A stretch of DNA of 64,000 bases from Montifringilla adamsi (GCA_017590115.1 JAGGNK010009114.1:20932662-20996661); one strand, 5' to 3'; positions 24,120-38,432 are shown, numbered from the stretch's first letter. Notes: generated from the sequence alone by a model not told the origin. Translations and numbers: made by a program.

Positions 24120-27100
24120 AGATGATGAATTTCCAAAGACCTTTAGCTTTCCTCATACCATTGCAGATAGATACTCCTGCAGAAATTTACTCGAAATATA
24201 TTATGACCACAGTCAGAAATTTAATGTTGTGGTTAGGGATCCTCTGGTCTTCAGCTGTTCTGATGCTTACAGTTATCTGCACAGTTATCTGTTACTTATC
24301 TACAAAGTTACATAAAAACAAGGAGAAATGATTTTGTTGCTTGTTGTAGTTTTTTATATTTAAAAATGGAAGTCCACAGTTAGCAGTGTAATTCATTAGC
24401 TTTTGTGGTAGTCTCCTACATTTATTTTTCTGAAGTAGCAAAAAAAATTTAGGGACTTTTATCCATCATGAAGTAGATAATTTTTCTATTAAGCTGCAGT
24501 CAAATATACCAAAGGTTGGAATACTCAGTGATTAAATGAATCAGTGTTAACAGAAATGAATAAATACATATCAGAATTATTCTCAGTTCAGTGGGAAATG
24601 CCACCAGTTTTATAATTAACATTTAGAAAGGTGGATCAGAATAAAATGGGGGAAAGTCATGGCACATTCAGCATTACAATTAGCCATCAGACTCCTTAAT
24701 AATCCTGACAAGGGCTCAAAGATTTAATAAAATAAACATTAAAAATAAGCTTCCAGAAAGTGAAAAGGTGTTAACTGATGATGAGGAAAAAAGTTAATCT
24801 GCTGGCTTTATGTCCTTATAGAAGAACTGGCATGAGATCTGAGAATATAAAATAAGTGTTAGCAAGGAACAGAACTGGGAACTTCAAAAACGTTCTAAAA
24901 TTATCAGTGTTTATTCAAATGTTTGGGAAGTGCTCACGAGCTTAAATTACGAAGAATTTGCAGGAAGAAAAAGCAGAAATGTCTGAAATTGATGTAAGAA
25001 AGCATTACTGAGTTTAAGGTTGATATACTTGGTCTCTGCACCCAGAAGTGCTCTGGTTTGGTTCTGTAGGTGTTTCTCTGCCATCAGCTGGCAGGAAGCC
25101 TTGCCAAGCCAGGGAAGGTGCGAGGCAGGGTCTGAGCTGTTTGCTGTCTTGGGAAAGAGAAAACAGAGAATGGAATCTTGGAATCATTTAGATTGGGAAA
25201 GTAAAATTAATTTAAAATTACATGCACTTGCTAAAATATAGTAGTTAACTAAATGGACAATACCATTCTTTTTCATAACACTGCTGAAGCCAATGTAAAG
25301 TTACTTTTCTGGGACAGGGACTACTCTGATCTGAGCCAGTTTTTTATCACAACTAATGTATTGCTGTTCCAAAGTTTGATCTCAGTGAGTCAAATATTTC
25401 TGCTCTTCCTTCTGGCAAGCAGAGGCTTTTTCTTCCCCTTCCTTAGTGAGACTGCAGCCCTAGCACAAAAAGCTATGGCCTTCAGAGGAAGGTAAGAATA
25501 CAGATCCTCCCCAGTACTGCATGGATTCCTGAAAGAGAAAGGGAAACTTGGAAGTGGATATTTTAAATAAACAGCTTTGCCTCGGTTTAGATTCAGACTT
25601 GAACACTTGTACTGCACCACATGAGAAATACAAACAGCTTGGCATTGTTTGGGGTGCAGGGCACTGCTCTGCTCTCTCTAGATGTACCTGGAGATGGCTG
25701 GTAAAAGGTGAAAATGTTTTCTGGCTAATTACCCCCTTGGTGTCAGCAGGATGGACGTTTAGGGAGGCACGGGGCAGGCAGTGCAGTCCTCAGGGTGTGC
25801 CTGTCCCAGCTGGGTCAGACCCAGGGACAGCCAGCACAGGTCACTTCATCCAAACACAGGTGAATCTTCCACCAAAACCCAAGGTCTCAGTGGTAGAACT
25901 GCTGTTTATGCCCTCCCCAGAGGCATTATTTGTTGAAAAGCAATTAATAAATGCAGTCTTCTCCTGCTTGATGTTCATTTTGTGATAAAGCTGCTGATAA
26001 AGATTAGATACCAGCATATCATGCTTCAGTCAGAATAAAAACGTTCTTAATTGAACATCAGATGTTCTCAGGCTGTCCCTGCTGACCTTTCAGCCAGGAA
26101 TCTGCAATATTTTGTAGCTCTTAAGTTGAATATTAGAAAAATAACACTGCTGATAGGAAAATGCTTTTCTCCCTCCTGATGCCCTCAAGATATGTTTCAA
26201 GTCTTCTTTGTAATCTTTGATTTTTTAAAAATCTTGTTGAAGAAGGAATCTATGAGGGGCAGTATGGTAGCAAAAAAGGGCAAACAACTAGTCAATACTT
26301 TTAAACATATAAAAGATCCTTCCCTCAGGTTTTCCAAGATATTTTGCGTTGGCCTTGTAGGAATTAATGAAAGCACTTCAAGTGCACTGAACAGGATCAG
26401 AGTTCACTTCTGTGCTGAGTGCTTTTGAAACTCCTTTCCCATTTCTACTTAGCAGTGACCTTAATTTTCCTTTCCCTGAGAGAGTAAACAACTTTAAAAA
26501 TACTTGTTAGAAACAGAACACAAACCTGGCAGGCTATTTGCCCACTTCCAGTAGGAAAGGGTAGAAAGAGGCAGCCAGACCACCTGCCATTGCTTAAATC
26601 ACTGTGGCTGTTAGGTTAATTTTAATTCACTTAAGTTCAGTCCATGTCTGTCTTTCTTTTTCCACCCAGATAAGCGGAGGAAACCGGTGGAGGTTTTTAT
26701 TACTGTAATTAGCTGTATCTTAGCAGTGTGTGAGGCAGAGCAGACTGTGGAGGAGGAGGGCATTTCATGCTGGGGTAGGTGAGTACGAGTTCACTGTCCT
26801 TGCATAATGTGGAGATTTTAATGGTGTCAACACTGATCAGACCCTGAAACATACAGAAATGGGGTAGTTTTCTTCTTGTGAATGATAAAAAGCAAGCTCC
26901 ATAGTAGTGAGTCCTCACACTGGTTTATGAAAGACAGCTTTTTTTTTCTCCAGTAACCTTTAAAAAGCTTCAAAGCTGCCCTGAAACCTTCATTACTTTG
27001 AAGTCCAGCAGCATTTTGGCACAGTCTTCAAGGGTTCCCCTTTTGGGCATCCCCTGCAGAGGTGCCAGAAAACACCTCCATTTCATTTGCCTCCTGGGAG

Positions 27101-30100
27101 TCTCACTGAAGCCACACAAAAATCTAATCAATGTGTCTGTTGTTCTAATGCATTAAATTACTGAGGTAAAAGAAAAGAAAAAAAAAAGGAGTGTAGCACA
27201 TTTTTGAAGGCATTAATTTCCCTTGACTTCTCATTTCTGTCACTGTGCTCTTATGGAGGAGGCCCTGTCTGTACAGTTTGATATCTTATGTCACTGTTAT
27301 CAATGCTTGACAAATTACACAGAATATTAATAAATTTTTTAGGATTTTTAACAATATGATTGATACTTTAGTTATTTTATTTTTGAAGTTAGATTTCCTG
27401 GGTTTATTCACCCTGCTGGTTCTGTCTGCGCACAATAGAGAGGAGATTGCATTTTTAAATCCTACTGAGCTTACACTTATTCAAAGGAAAGATTTAAAAG
27501 TCATATACATTTATTCAGTAGCATTAACACATGTTTGTCAAATTAATATTTAGACACAATAAACTTTATGCTACTTTACAGTAATAAAAGCTGTGTGAAC
27601 TCAAGTTACTGACAGTAATATCAAATATGACACTAGAAAGAGTATGGGAGTGAAAACTGAAGAGCTTAGTGTTTATTTGTTGAATAATAGGCTGATTTAA
27701 AGACTCATTTCCCCTGATATTTAACTATCTTTAATGCACTGAAATTCTCAGTGAAGAATGATGGCTGTTGTAACAAAGTAAAACAAAAAAACAATAACAA
27801 GACTGTTACAGATCCTTTTAACAAAACTAAAAAATCTCTCCCTTTCTATTGCCTATTGAAAATGAACTTTTAAAATAGTTTAATTAGTCCCTTTTCATAC
27901 CAGGGAACCTTTGCTCAGAAAGATGATCTGTGGACAAGAAATAATTGGTGTTTAAAAAAGCAAACATTTTATCTGACAGATAAAATCATAGACAACATCT
28001 TTGTATTATCTAAATATGAATCAGTAAAATATCTGGCATTTCACAGCTTTAAACTCAGGGTCAATATTTTCAGCAGAAATTTTCAGTCTTTTAAGAAAAT
28101 GCAGTTACAAAGTTCAGCCTGCCCTCCCAGCAATCATGCTGATGTCAACTCTGGAATAGCACAGAGAACCCAAAATTCTCATTGTTCCCAGTAACAGCAC
28201 CCTGGCCAGGAGAAGCACAGGTGGTGATTTTTGATTTTGGAGACTTGGGATGTGACCCCCTCTTTCCCAGAGGAAAAGAGGTTTATTTCAGTTTATTTCA
28301 GCTTATGGAATGGAGAACCATCAGCATGAACGTGCAACACCTCACAGAGCATTTGAAGGCCTTGAGTGAACTTAGAAGTGCTTGGAGCTTTTCCTTGGTA
28401 CCTTAATGAACCTCATTTCTAGCATTTACCAGTTAAAGGAAATGTGTTAGTAAAACATTTACAAGTTCTAGACCCAAACCAGCATGTGAAGCAAAGGAAA
28501 CATTATGGTGTTATTGGTTTAGAATCTCTCAGTTGTTTCCCACGTATTTTCCAAGGCACTTGTAGTTGTTTTTAGTTTTCTATAATTATATTTTAATTTT
28601 ACATTTGTGGTTTTCTGTGCTCCTACAATAAATAATTTAATCTGTGAACTCTGTGACTTTTGCTCGCTCTTTACTTCTTCTTGCCTTTCTAGGCTATGTT
28701 GTAAAATTCATAAACCTGGTAAATTAAAAACAGATTCATGTTTTGCACTTGAGCTGAAGACTTTAAGTACAACAATTCAATTAATATGAAATGTGTTAAA
28801 TACTTTATTTTACTTTAATGAGTGCCATGTTCCTCCCTCTCTCCCTTCCTCTCTTTCAGCCAAGTGAAACAATTTTTTTCTTCTTTTTAGTTTAAATGTG
28901 TGAAGCCATTATTTCTGCTCACACATGCATATTATTTCACAGGCACCCCTCTAGTGCATTGCCTTTGTTTAAGAGGAAAGAAAATAATGTAAGACTCATA
29001 AATAAAACTCTATTTCAAACTTTGTTTTGAGGTTTTGCTGGCAGTGGATTAATACCCTGCCTACCCTACACTTTTCCCTCGCTCCTCTAAGACCTGATTT
29101 TGATCCCAATTTTGACAACAAGCAAAATTTATGAATGGTTCCAGATGAGTTCCCACATTTGTAACCTTCATAAAACTGCCAATCAATAAAAATAGCCAAA
29201 TCTTCATCTTTCTGCAAAGCCCGGCTCTGAGCTGCACTGTGCTGGGAAATGGGAATTCAGCTTGGGTTTCCTGGGTTTCCTCTGGCATCTTCCTCATCCA
29301 ATTCACTCCTTTTCTAGGAGACTCCTACAGGGCTTTCAGCAGAGCAGTTCCCCTATTTATGAGAGTGTTAAATCCACCTGACCAGTGCTGAAGCAAGAAT
29401 ATCCAGAACCTAGAAAGAGACATTTTGGGAGCAGTTTTGAGAGACAAGATAATTAATAAAAAGCTCTTCTTTTGTTTCTTCCACTTTATTTTCCTGACTG
29501 CTGACTTAGGCAGGCAGACAGCACAGTCCTGCTTCCCTGAAGGGCTTTGCAGGACGTGTCAGTATGTCCTGGGGGACAGCAGTGTCCTTGAGTGCACCTT
29601 CCCCTCCCTATGATATGGATACAACTCCTGGGCGCTGCTGTTTATGATTGCAGTGATAAATTACCTATTTTTATAACCAAGTTGTTTTATGAATATTTCA
29701 TTTTATGCAAAGCACTTGTCCTGCTGAAAGCAAAAGTAACTGTTCCATATTTTTAGCTTTGGTTGCTAAAAGAAAGGTTTCACTTGTTTCAAACACTTGA
29801 CATAAGGATGCTAATTTATGCCAGTCTTTTAGCTGTGAGATTGATCTGCAAACTTACTTCTTTAGAAAACTTTACCTTGCCTTTAGATGTCAGAAATGTT
29901 TTCCATGCTTCCCTTTCACATAGTTCCGCATTTTAATGAGTAACTTCAGCAATTATTATGGGGTTTCTACATCACTTTTATACATAGAGAAGTTAAAAAC
30001 TATAAAGGATGAGGAGGGTTAGAAATATTCTGTGTGGTTCTTTTTTGAATTTAATTAGCTAAAATGTATTTGTTGTATTTTTGTCTCTTTTTATGTTTAT

Positions 30101-31079
30101 TTTTAAAAGTGTTTCTGGGTTTCTGTGATATACTCACACATCAATTAAAGTAATTAATTAATAGATGAATGCAGTAAGTTGCAAGAAATCAAAATCAGTT
30201 TAAAAACTAAGAGTTAACACAAAGTATCATTGAATTCTGCCATGATGTGGTGGTGAATAATCTGCTTTGGTATCCAAATTGAATATGGATTATCAATAGA
30301 GACATGTAGAGAGATTCACGCAGGGGCTCCCACAAACTCCATCTGTGGAAGAAATGAGTTGGTGCTGAATCTCAAAAACAAATTTGGTCTCATATGGCAC
30401 GGTAGCTCTTGATTGTGTGGGATATAATGTTAAAGAATGGAAATTTGACTGTAATTTCCAGTTTAATATTTCATATCACTTGGATTTGTAGTATTCACTA
30501 CAGGAAAAAATGTTGGGAGGAGGAATTTGAACCACGTTGTTCATTAATAACAGCCACTGCTGGCAGCTGAGCCTGGTGCTGCTCAGCTGGATCATTCTTC
30601 CCAGGACTTTCAGTGCTCGAGAGCACAAGCTGAGTTGAGGGCAGATATTGCTATAAAGTGGATGTACACAACAATCTGATGGTTGTCAGCCTGTGCCAGG
30701 AGCATCCCCTACCCAGAGTTACTGACCCAAGCACCTTAATCCATGCATCAGGCTTCAAAGAGTTTTATTCCCATTAGTGAGAATCCTTGGCAGATTAAAG
30801 GTGCTGTTTCATAAAACCAGGAGCCCAGCCTGGTTTCCAGTTGCATGTCAAGACCTTCTTTCAGCTATCCTCCTTCAAACATCAGTCATCAGGTCTCAGC
30901 TGTGTGCCTTGTGATCCCCTGTGTCTGCAGAGCCCCCCAGTCTGAGGGTGTCCATCAAGAAAAGCCAACTCTTTTTCATGGTTCATTTGGAATCAGTATC
31001 CATTTCAGACTGTATTTGCTCTTCCATTTTCTAACTGAAGGATACATCCAGATATAAAAAGGCAAGAGAGACAGGAAGC
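24120..31079. other. Unique non-coding stretch with two candidate exons
   Basis: Most of this is AT-rich and featureless. Two spots on the plus strand combine a strong acceptor, an open segment and a strong donor: 25447-25491 and 26670-26778. Their phases do not fit each other, so they would not be consecutive coding exons. I see no transposon. The 145-codon frame at 25548-25985 has no domain. Confidence 0.55.
26670..26778 (+). other. Candidate 109-bp internal exon (speculative)
   Basis: A pyrimidine-rich acceptor (TCTTTCTTTTTCCACCCAG, ending 26669) precedes a segment ending at TAG with donor GTGAGTAC (26779-26786). Both sites are close to consensus. One of three frames stays open: after two leading bases it reads KRRKPVEVFITVISCILAV, then a Glu-rich part ending GISCWG. 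I recognise no protein. An open frame over 109 bp is not rare by chance, and an lncRNA exon would look the same. Treat as a guess. Confidence 0.15.
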
Positions 31080-31123
31080 ATAAATATGTACTGATTTGAC
31101 ATAAATACATGTACTGATTTGAC
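31080..31123. repeat. Imperfect 21-23-bp tandem repeat, two units
   Basis: ATAAATATGTACTGATTTGA recurs directly as ATAAATACATGTACTGATTT plus GAC, differing by a two-base insertion. Minor slippage repeat. Confidence 0.8.
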
Positions 31124-34100
31124 CCTTGAACCCTTGGTGCACCAGAGGGCTTTTCTATAGATGGACACTAAATAAAAATAGAGTTCCTCACGTCCCATCC
31201 ACATTTTGTGATCAAAGTCTGGAGTTTGGGTTTTCCATACATATTAAAAACGTGCCTTCCAAATTTCTTTGCCTTATAGAGAGAAGGAATCCTATTACAA
31301 AGCTCTGCTTCATGTTGGAAGTTCCTGTGGCATCTCTCAGAATGATATATTTCAGAGTTTAACACAGTATAGTTTGATGATACTCTGTTTCCTTTATGTA
31401 CCATCAATAATTTCAGAGCAAATATGCTCCAAAGTCAGATGAAACCTTGATGATAAAAACCTTGAAAGACTTCTCTGAACTCTGCCAATCTGAACAAGTA
31501 CTGATAGGAGCAGGTAAAATGTTTATGAAGGATTCACATTTTCAGAGCAGATTCTAAGTCTGGTACTGAATAAATCATTGCAGTTATTTTTTTTAATAGT
31601 ATGAGGAGCAGAGTTCTTCATTCCTCCCAAAACTGAGTTGTCTCTTTGGCTCTTGTGGAAATTACAAACCAGAACTGCAAGGACACAAAGACATGAAATA
31701 AATGGTGCAAATGTGACGTGCTGAGGAAGCTCAGCTCGTGTTGTGGGGTTTATCTGGGGGGTAGGAGGCTGGTTTGGGGGTTAATTTGGGGGTTAATTTA
31801 TGTCTGGAATTTATTCCAGACTCCATATTAACAGAAACAAACCCATGTTATTTTTCCTTGGGATTTCAAAGTTTTTCAGAAGTTGTTTTGCCAGTGTCAG
31901 TTTCTGATTCACATTCACTAAGGGAAAGAGAAGACAGATAAGGGTACACCAAGAGTAAAGAACATGATTTCTATTTCTGTCAGGTGCTGATGGTGGGGGT
32001 CCTTTTCAATTTATTTGTTTAGCCATTCTATCTGCATATATTAGCTAGGATGTCTGAAGTGATGAACCTTTTTTATTTCTTATCTCACTCTTTAAACTCT
32101 CTATTTGCACTGTCGATACTTAAACTGTAATTTAGGTTAATTATTGAAGGGAAAAGAGGGATTCAAACCCTTTTATTAAGTATGTTTTATGATTTCTGCT
32201 ACATTTACCAAAGACAGTCCTATAAACATTCCCATTTTGGCAGTGAAACAAGTTCTTTTAAGTTTTTTTTCTGCGGGAAGTATTTCTGTTGAATCTTGAA
32301 TAGGATCAATAAATGTATTTTTAATGCACAGGAGGTTACTTTTTATTTAAGCAGCAGATTCTTAAAATATTTAACATCCATTCCATTCTCTGGTGAAATG
32401 CTTTTCTGTTTCTGAGCAGTACATTTTGACCTTGGTATTATTGTAGACAGTATTTCTGTTTTGTCTCATGGCAAGAACATTCTGAAAAGAGAGGGCTACT
32501 TATTAAACCTATCTGTTGTGGAAGCATAAAAAGATAATGCTAATATACAGCTGGTTCTGCAGGTCAGGTCTTTACTGGGAAAACCTTAGAGAATAGCTAA
32601 TATCAACAATACTGTTTGAATTGCACCAGAAGAGTGTCTGACACATCCTCCTAAATGAGACTGCACAGCACTTGCAAAAAGTGTCTCTCTGAAGATTCCC
32701 CTGAAGGCTCCCAGGGAACACCACATGGGTGGGCTGCTCCAGCTCTTGCTCTGCAAGCCCTCACTTGTGCAAATAATCCCACTGAAGCAGATTATTTTTA
32801 TTATTGGGTTTAAGCCTGGATGTCTGATCACACAAATGAAGCAGGCAGGATTGTGCTCTTCAACCTGAAGAAAGAAGAAGCATCACAGTATAAAGTCCAT
32901 TACAGAAGCTCCTCTAATCTTTCTTCCACCCTTTCAGTGAAGGTTTTATTTAGCAGGATGTGATGGATTTGACACTGTTCAGCATGTGGCTCTTTGCTGA
33001 TGAGCAGAAAAACTCTGATCTCATTTTATTTTTGAACTAAATATACAGAACACTGCTGTTTCCTCCATTCCTTTCCTGCCATCTACTAGTTCAGAGTATC
33101 AGCTGAAATCCCCAAATTCAGTTGACTAAAAACTGTGGGTTGTTTTTTGTTTGTTTTGTTTTTTGAGAGATCTAGAAAGAATAAGTAGAAGAGGAAGCAA
33201 TTTTACTGCTCTTAAATTCAGCAAAAGAGTTGCTAATTTCCAAACTTTAAAGATGATTAGCAGAAGTTTGTAGCCAGAGGGTATGATGAATTTCAGAAAC
33301 TACTTCTTCCTCATGAAAAAGTCTGCAGAAGTTTGGAAAAAAAAAAGAAAAGTCTGAACTCTGAACATTTATACTGCTTCCATATAGCCTGACCTTCAAA
33401 AATTCGCATTATGCCAAAAATTATACTTCCAAAATTGACTTGTTAGGAGTTCTGCAATGGTCGTCTTCCTACTGCAATAACAAATGGAACTAACGAGACA
33501 CCACAATTCTCCTGGGACTTGACCCAAGACCTGCCTAACTGGATTTTTCAGAGACTCCAGGAAGAAACACTGAATTGCCTAAAGTCCCTGTGCAGACTGG
33601 TCAAAGGACTTCACTCTTTTAATTCTCTCCTGGAGCTAGTGAGGTGCATTTGTAGTAAAACATAGCTTTTGTAGAGAAGCTGCTGCTATTTCTCTCTTTG
33701 CTTCTTTCTCTGTGCTGTTTTATTTTTCAGCTTCAGCATTCATGGCAGATGTGGACTGGGTGATATTGTACTGCTGCTGAGCACTTATCCTAAGCTAAAC
33801 TCCACAGCAGCCAGCGTGTGCTTGAGTCAATTCCATATTTATCCCTGAAGCAATGGGTAATATTAGCTGCAGTGGGACCTCCATACAGCTGGTGTCATCC
33901 TGCAGGGCCTTTTGCCTCAGAACTGCAGGGATTTTTGCACATCAGTATTTGGTCTGTCTTAGATAAGTATCAGCAGAGTTCCAATATTTGAAGTGTCACT
34001 TGAGAAAACACCATGAGAGGAGGGGTTTTCCCCTCTTTTTATTGTTACTGTTGTCTGGCGTTCTTAAAGCTTAAGCAAAGCAATCTTAAATCTCTTTCAT

Positions 34101-37100
34101 GCTCTGATATTTCTGTAAAGTAATCCCTGGATTTTTTTAGCACTACAATAAGCTGTACATCACTTTTCCTGATGATAAGGATGACTATGACAGCGTGTTG
34201 TAGTAAAAAAGAAATTACACGTGTCACAGCTGGATTTACAGTGAGATGGATATTGTACTTCAGTCTGCTGGAGTGGATACTAAGTTATGAGCCTGAAGGT
34301 CAATGGATCCCAGAAAAGGATTGTGGAGTCTGGACGCTGGAATGGTCTCTTCCAGTCTCAGCTCCTTGCTGTTAGTCCTGTGGTCTGAGGGGTAACTGGT
34401 GCTCTGAAATAGCAATAATTTAAGAAGTGCTTCTGGGGTTTTCTTGCTGTGTCCTGAGTCCAGCAGCCCCAGTGCTGCCCTGTCTGACAGTTTTATTGCC
34501 AGAATCTGGGAAGGAGAGAAGTCCTTCATCTCCTCCATGATGGACATACTGCATGTAGAATATTCCATTCAGTCTGTGTCACATCCAGACTGAGGAACTG
34601 TGTTAAACAAAGTGAATTTCAGTTAATCTGAATGCTGAGATGCCTGAATGGGTACCAGGAAATCTCCTCTGCCTCTTCGTTCTTAACCTGTTTTTAAAAA
34701 GCATATTGGTTATGAGAAAATGGTGAGCTCCTTTTCAGCAGCTTGAGCTGTAACCTCAGACATCCCTGCTCCTCCATGAGAGAAATGGTTCCCTTGGCCC
34801 CCTTGTTCCTGGTAGGATATGCAATGGGATTTGCCAATTCCAAGTTACTTAGGAGATTAAAGAAGAGTAAAGTTCATATATTCCTTAATTAAATCTTAAC
34901 TCTACACATACACCAAAAATGTTCACATTTTGCTTCCCCTTACTTTTTCTCATTAACTTTGTCTTATTTTAATTTTTACTTTTCCCATCTTATCATTTTT
35001 GAAAAGCAAAGTAGTCTTTAATTACAAATTAAGGAGGCAAGTGCAGATTCTGTCTGATTTCTAAGGTTTACTTCACAATCTCTTACAGTCGGTATTGTCA
35101 TTTTATATATCCTGATGAAAGGAACCAGGTCTGTCAAGATTTCAGAGCCTTTTCCAGGCTAAACTCAAGATGTAAGATCACTTTTCTGCTGTATCTAACT
35201 TTTCTTTAATAGCCATTATTTCCCAATCATTTCTTTCTTAGGAAATTCAGACAACCTCAGAGTTTCAATATAACTAAGTGCCTAAAATTAACTATATCTG
35301 CTTATGTGTACTTTTGGCTCACATTCTGATTTTTCCAAAGTTGTTAGAGAAAGCATAGTAGAAGGAAAACGGAACAAAAATCTCATATTGAAAAGAGCTT
35401 TTCACTGTTCATCAAAGAAGAAACTCCAGAGATTGTGTCTACTTGTCTTTCCAGAAAACCTGGGTTTGTCTCAAAGTTCTCTGGTAATTGATAGATAAAT
35501 AGCAAAGCTCCTGGTCTTCAAGGTATTTTCATAGACCAGTGCAGGAAGGATGAAAGTTTTGTGGGCAGCCTTCAAGAAAGAAAAGAAATCTTTAAAAACA
35601 TTTTTTTTTTTAATTCAGTGGCATATGCAGTTTAATAGAGTCAAAGGGGAGGCAGTTCTATTATATCTATAGCTGATGCTTACATCATCAAATTATTACA
35701 TCTATATCTGATGCTTTTTCCCCTGCAACATAATTAAATCTTATTCTTAAAAATAAAATATTCCCACATTAAAGGCCCCAATTCTCTGCACTTGGAAGAC
35801 CTAGATTCCTTTCAGCTTACCTGAATCATTTAATCAGACAAAGATAAGTTATTGCTATTTAGGAAATTTTAAAACCCATTACTACAATTCAATTTAAACT
35901 AATTTCAAACTGAAATAGTCTTTTTTCAAGCCATATATTGAAATAGGTTCTGAAAATGGAAAATATCCTCCAAAAATGTTTGAAATATCTATCTGATTCA
36001 AACTCTGATAGATCAGACTTGACTTCATTAAAAATTTCAGTGATGTTGAAAGAGTTTTCAAGGGAGTAAGTGATTTTTTGCTAAAATGTTCTTACAGTTC
36101 TCTTGACCTGCTTAAATTGCCAAGGTCTGTAGTGTGAGAGGTGCTTGTGCTGAGTAAAAACAGTGAATTTTGGCTGGTTCCTGAAGGAGTAACATGATGT
36201 AAATAATAATGGGTGTATCTGCTTCAGTTTTATTGTACAGAATTTCCTGTTGAGGGAATTGCATTCCAAGGAGCACTGCCCCTTCTGTGCCTGCAGTTCC
36301 TCCCTGGCCCAGGGAGTTGGCATTGCTGTCCCACTGTAATTTGAGATATAATGAATTATGCAGCCAAGTTTGGAAACCAGTTCCTGGAGGGATGCTATGG
36401 ATGTACCTGCTCCTCTGCCTGCAGCACCCAGCAATTGCCCAAATTGCCCTCTGCTTAAAAGGTGAAGGAATCCAGTGCTATAATGAGCCTTTCTGCAGGC
36501 TGACACCTCTAACAAAGCCATGCCTCTCCACTCCTGATGTACTGTTCATTTCTGTGCCCCATTTGAAGGGCAGATGTGCTGCTAATCACTGGAAGTGGCA
36601 CGAGTAGGTCGGTCAGTGCTGCTGTTCATAGTGCCAGTCGGAGTCAGGGCTGCCTCCCCAGGCAAGGCTCTGTCACCTCTGCCCTGATGAAAAATTTTTG
36701 TTTTCTTTTTTCACCTTGTACAAGATATTTTAAAGGAACATAATTCTGCATTTGATGGTGTTGCTGAGTTTTTCATAATTAAATTTATTTGCCTTTAAAA
36801 TGTTATTATCTAACTTAGATACAATTTGATACTGCCTCAGACCTTTAAAATATCCTTTCCCCTGTTTCTAGGCTCTCTCAGTAGGTACATTCTAAAGATA
36901 ATTTTTATATACTTTTTTGCTAGGTGATACAGGCCAGAAATTGTACACACACCAGCTCTATTCTGAAGTGTCTTTTAAAGGTTTCCAGGTACTAATGAAC
37001 TGAACTTCTGAGGCAATGAAGAATTATCCTTGTAATCTTACAAAAGCTCTTAGCCTACTCTCTCAGCATTTGTCTGTGATGCTGTTGTTCAATATTTATG

Positions 37101-37310
37101 ACAAAGCCTGGTGTACATTGATTGTGTCTGGGTCTGCCTCAAAGCTTCAGCAGATTTAGTGCTGACATACACCAGTGCCAAGGTAAATGGAACCAAAGCA
37201 CGAGGACTCACAGGTTGGTTTTACTTTCATAACAGGAGGTGCACCCTCGTGCCCCCAGGCTGCATCCACGAGGAAGCTCTCCTGCTTCCCAGCATCCCTT
37301 TGCACACACG
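31124..37310. other. Unique non-coding stretch
   Basis: No exon or clear transposon. A partial 35-bp repeat (ATTATATCTATAGCTGATGC / ATTACATCTATATCTGATGC) lies at 35660-35716. Sequence near 32760-32840 resembles old amniote LINE fragments, but too weakly to call. Opposing frames at 36081-36607 have no domains. Confidence 0.6.
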
Positions 37311-37463
37311 CACCATTCCTCCATCCCTGGACATGTTCAAAGCCAGGTTGGATGGAGTTTTGAGCAACCTGGTCTAGTGCAAGGTGTTCCTGCCCATGGC
37401 AGGGGCTTGGAACCAGAGGATCTTTAGGTCCCTTCCAACCCAAACCATTCTGTGATTCCATGT
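37311..37463 (+). mobile_element. CR1 LINE 3' end
   Basis: Clear CR1 3' end: CATCCCTGGACATGTTCAAA, GCCAGGTTGGATGG, GAGCAACCTGGTCTAGTG, CTGCCCATGGCAGGGG, GATCTTTAGGTCCCTTCCAA and the terminal ATTCTGTGATTCCATG octamer region. Only the last ~150 bp remain, the usual 5' truncation of CR1. The block stays close to the consensus as I remember it, so it is probably moderately young. Confidence 0.95.
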
Positions 37464-38384
37464 CCTTTTCATACTGGATATGTCATGTTCATGTGCATGG
37501 GCACAGCATAAAAACTTGAGATTTGATAACTCTAAGTTTTGATGAAATATTTAGAAAGTCAAGCTATCACTAACAACATAAAGAAGCTGGAGTGCTTTGT
37601 GTTTCTTGCACTGTGTCTGAGTTTAAAAGAGTTTTCCAGAGCCAGTTTCAAAGCTTCATTATTCCCTGGGCATATGCGATTTTGTTTCTCCTGTAGATAA
37701 ATAAATATAAATCTCTGCCCACCAAAAGAAGCCTCATGTTGAAAGAAGGAAGAAGTAAGAATTTGTAAACCAGCATTTAACATTTAGAGTGTTTTTTTGG
37801 GTTTTTTTTTGTTAAATGCTGTATTGTGTAGCTGCTTTCTCTCTGGGCAGTGCCAGCAGATGTCAGTGCCAGCCCCACTGGTGTCCATTGTGCTCAGGCT
37901 ACATTGAGGAAATTGCTTTTCTTACAAAAAACACTCTGTCAAGTTGATGTTCCATTAAACAATGGATGTAGGTAAAGCTTTTGAGCCACCACTTTAAATT
38001 CCGCCTCAATGCCAAGAATACTGTCAAGTATTTGAAAGACACATTCCAAAAATAAGTATAATCACCTTAAACACACACAGAATATCTTTCTTTTCAGGCA
38101 GCATTCTTAAGAATCATGGCAGGAAACTTCTCTTTCTTTAATTAACCATAAAAACATCTGGCAGAAATGTGAATGTGTTTCTCCTGCAAGCGATGGGGAA
38201 GGTGCCTTTTAGGCCATGTTGTGGGTGAAGCTTCAAAAAAATCTTGTATTGGTGTCCAGCCTTGAGATCTCAAATTCAAGCTGAAATTTCATGACTTCTC
38301 TTTAAAAAGGGGACAGTGTTTCAGGCTTGAATAATTATATTTTGTGAAGATGTCTTGCATATGATTGTGGACAAAGTTTCGATT
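37464..38384. other. Unique non-coding stretch between two CR1 ends
   Basis: AT-rich, with a T-rich run near 37790-37810. No gene or repeat recognised. Confidence 0.6.
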
Positions 38385-38432
38385 TGATAGTTTTGCAGGT
38401 CTTTTTCAAACTTAACGATTCTATGATTCTGT
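38385..38432 (+). mobile_element. Short CR1 LINE 3' end
   Basis: Only the extreme 3' end remains: GCAGGTCTTTTTCAAACTTA, then ACGATTCTATGATTCTGTA, the CR1 terminal octamer. It is about 50 bp and diverged from the usual GGTCCCTTCCAACC form. Confidence 0.75.

Noticed and set aside
24122..24331. 69-codon ORF with a membrane-like stretch
   Set aside because: No family recognised and no start or splice context; chance in T-rich sequence.
25801..25830. CTGTCCC...GGGACAG compound inverted repeat
   Set aside because: Arms of only 7 bp in GC-rich sequence; within chance expectation.
32750..32850. Possible old LINE or SINE fragment
   Set aside because: Similarity to remembered amniote repeats is too patchy to call without a library search.
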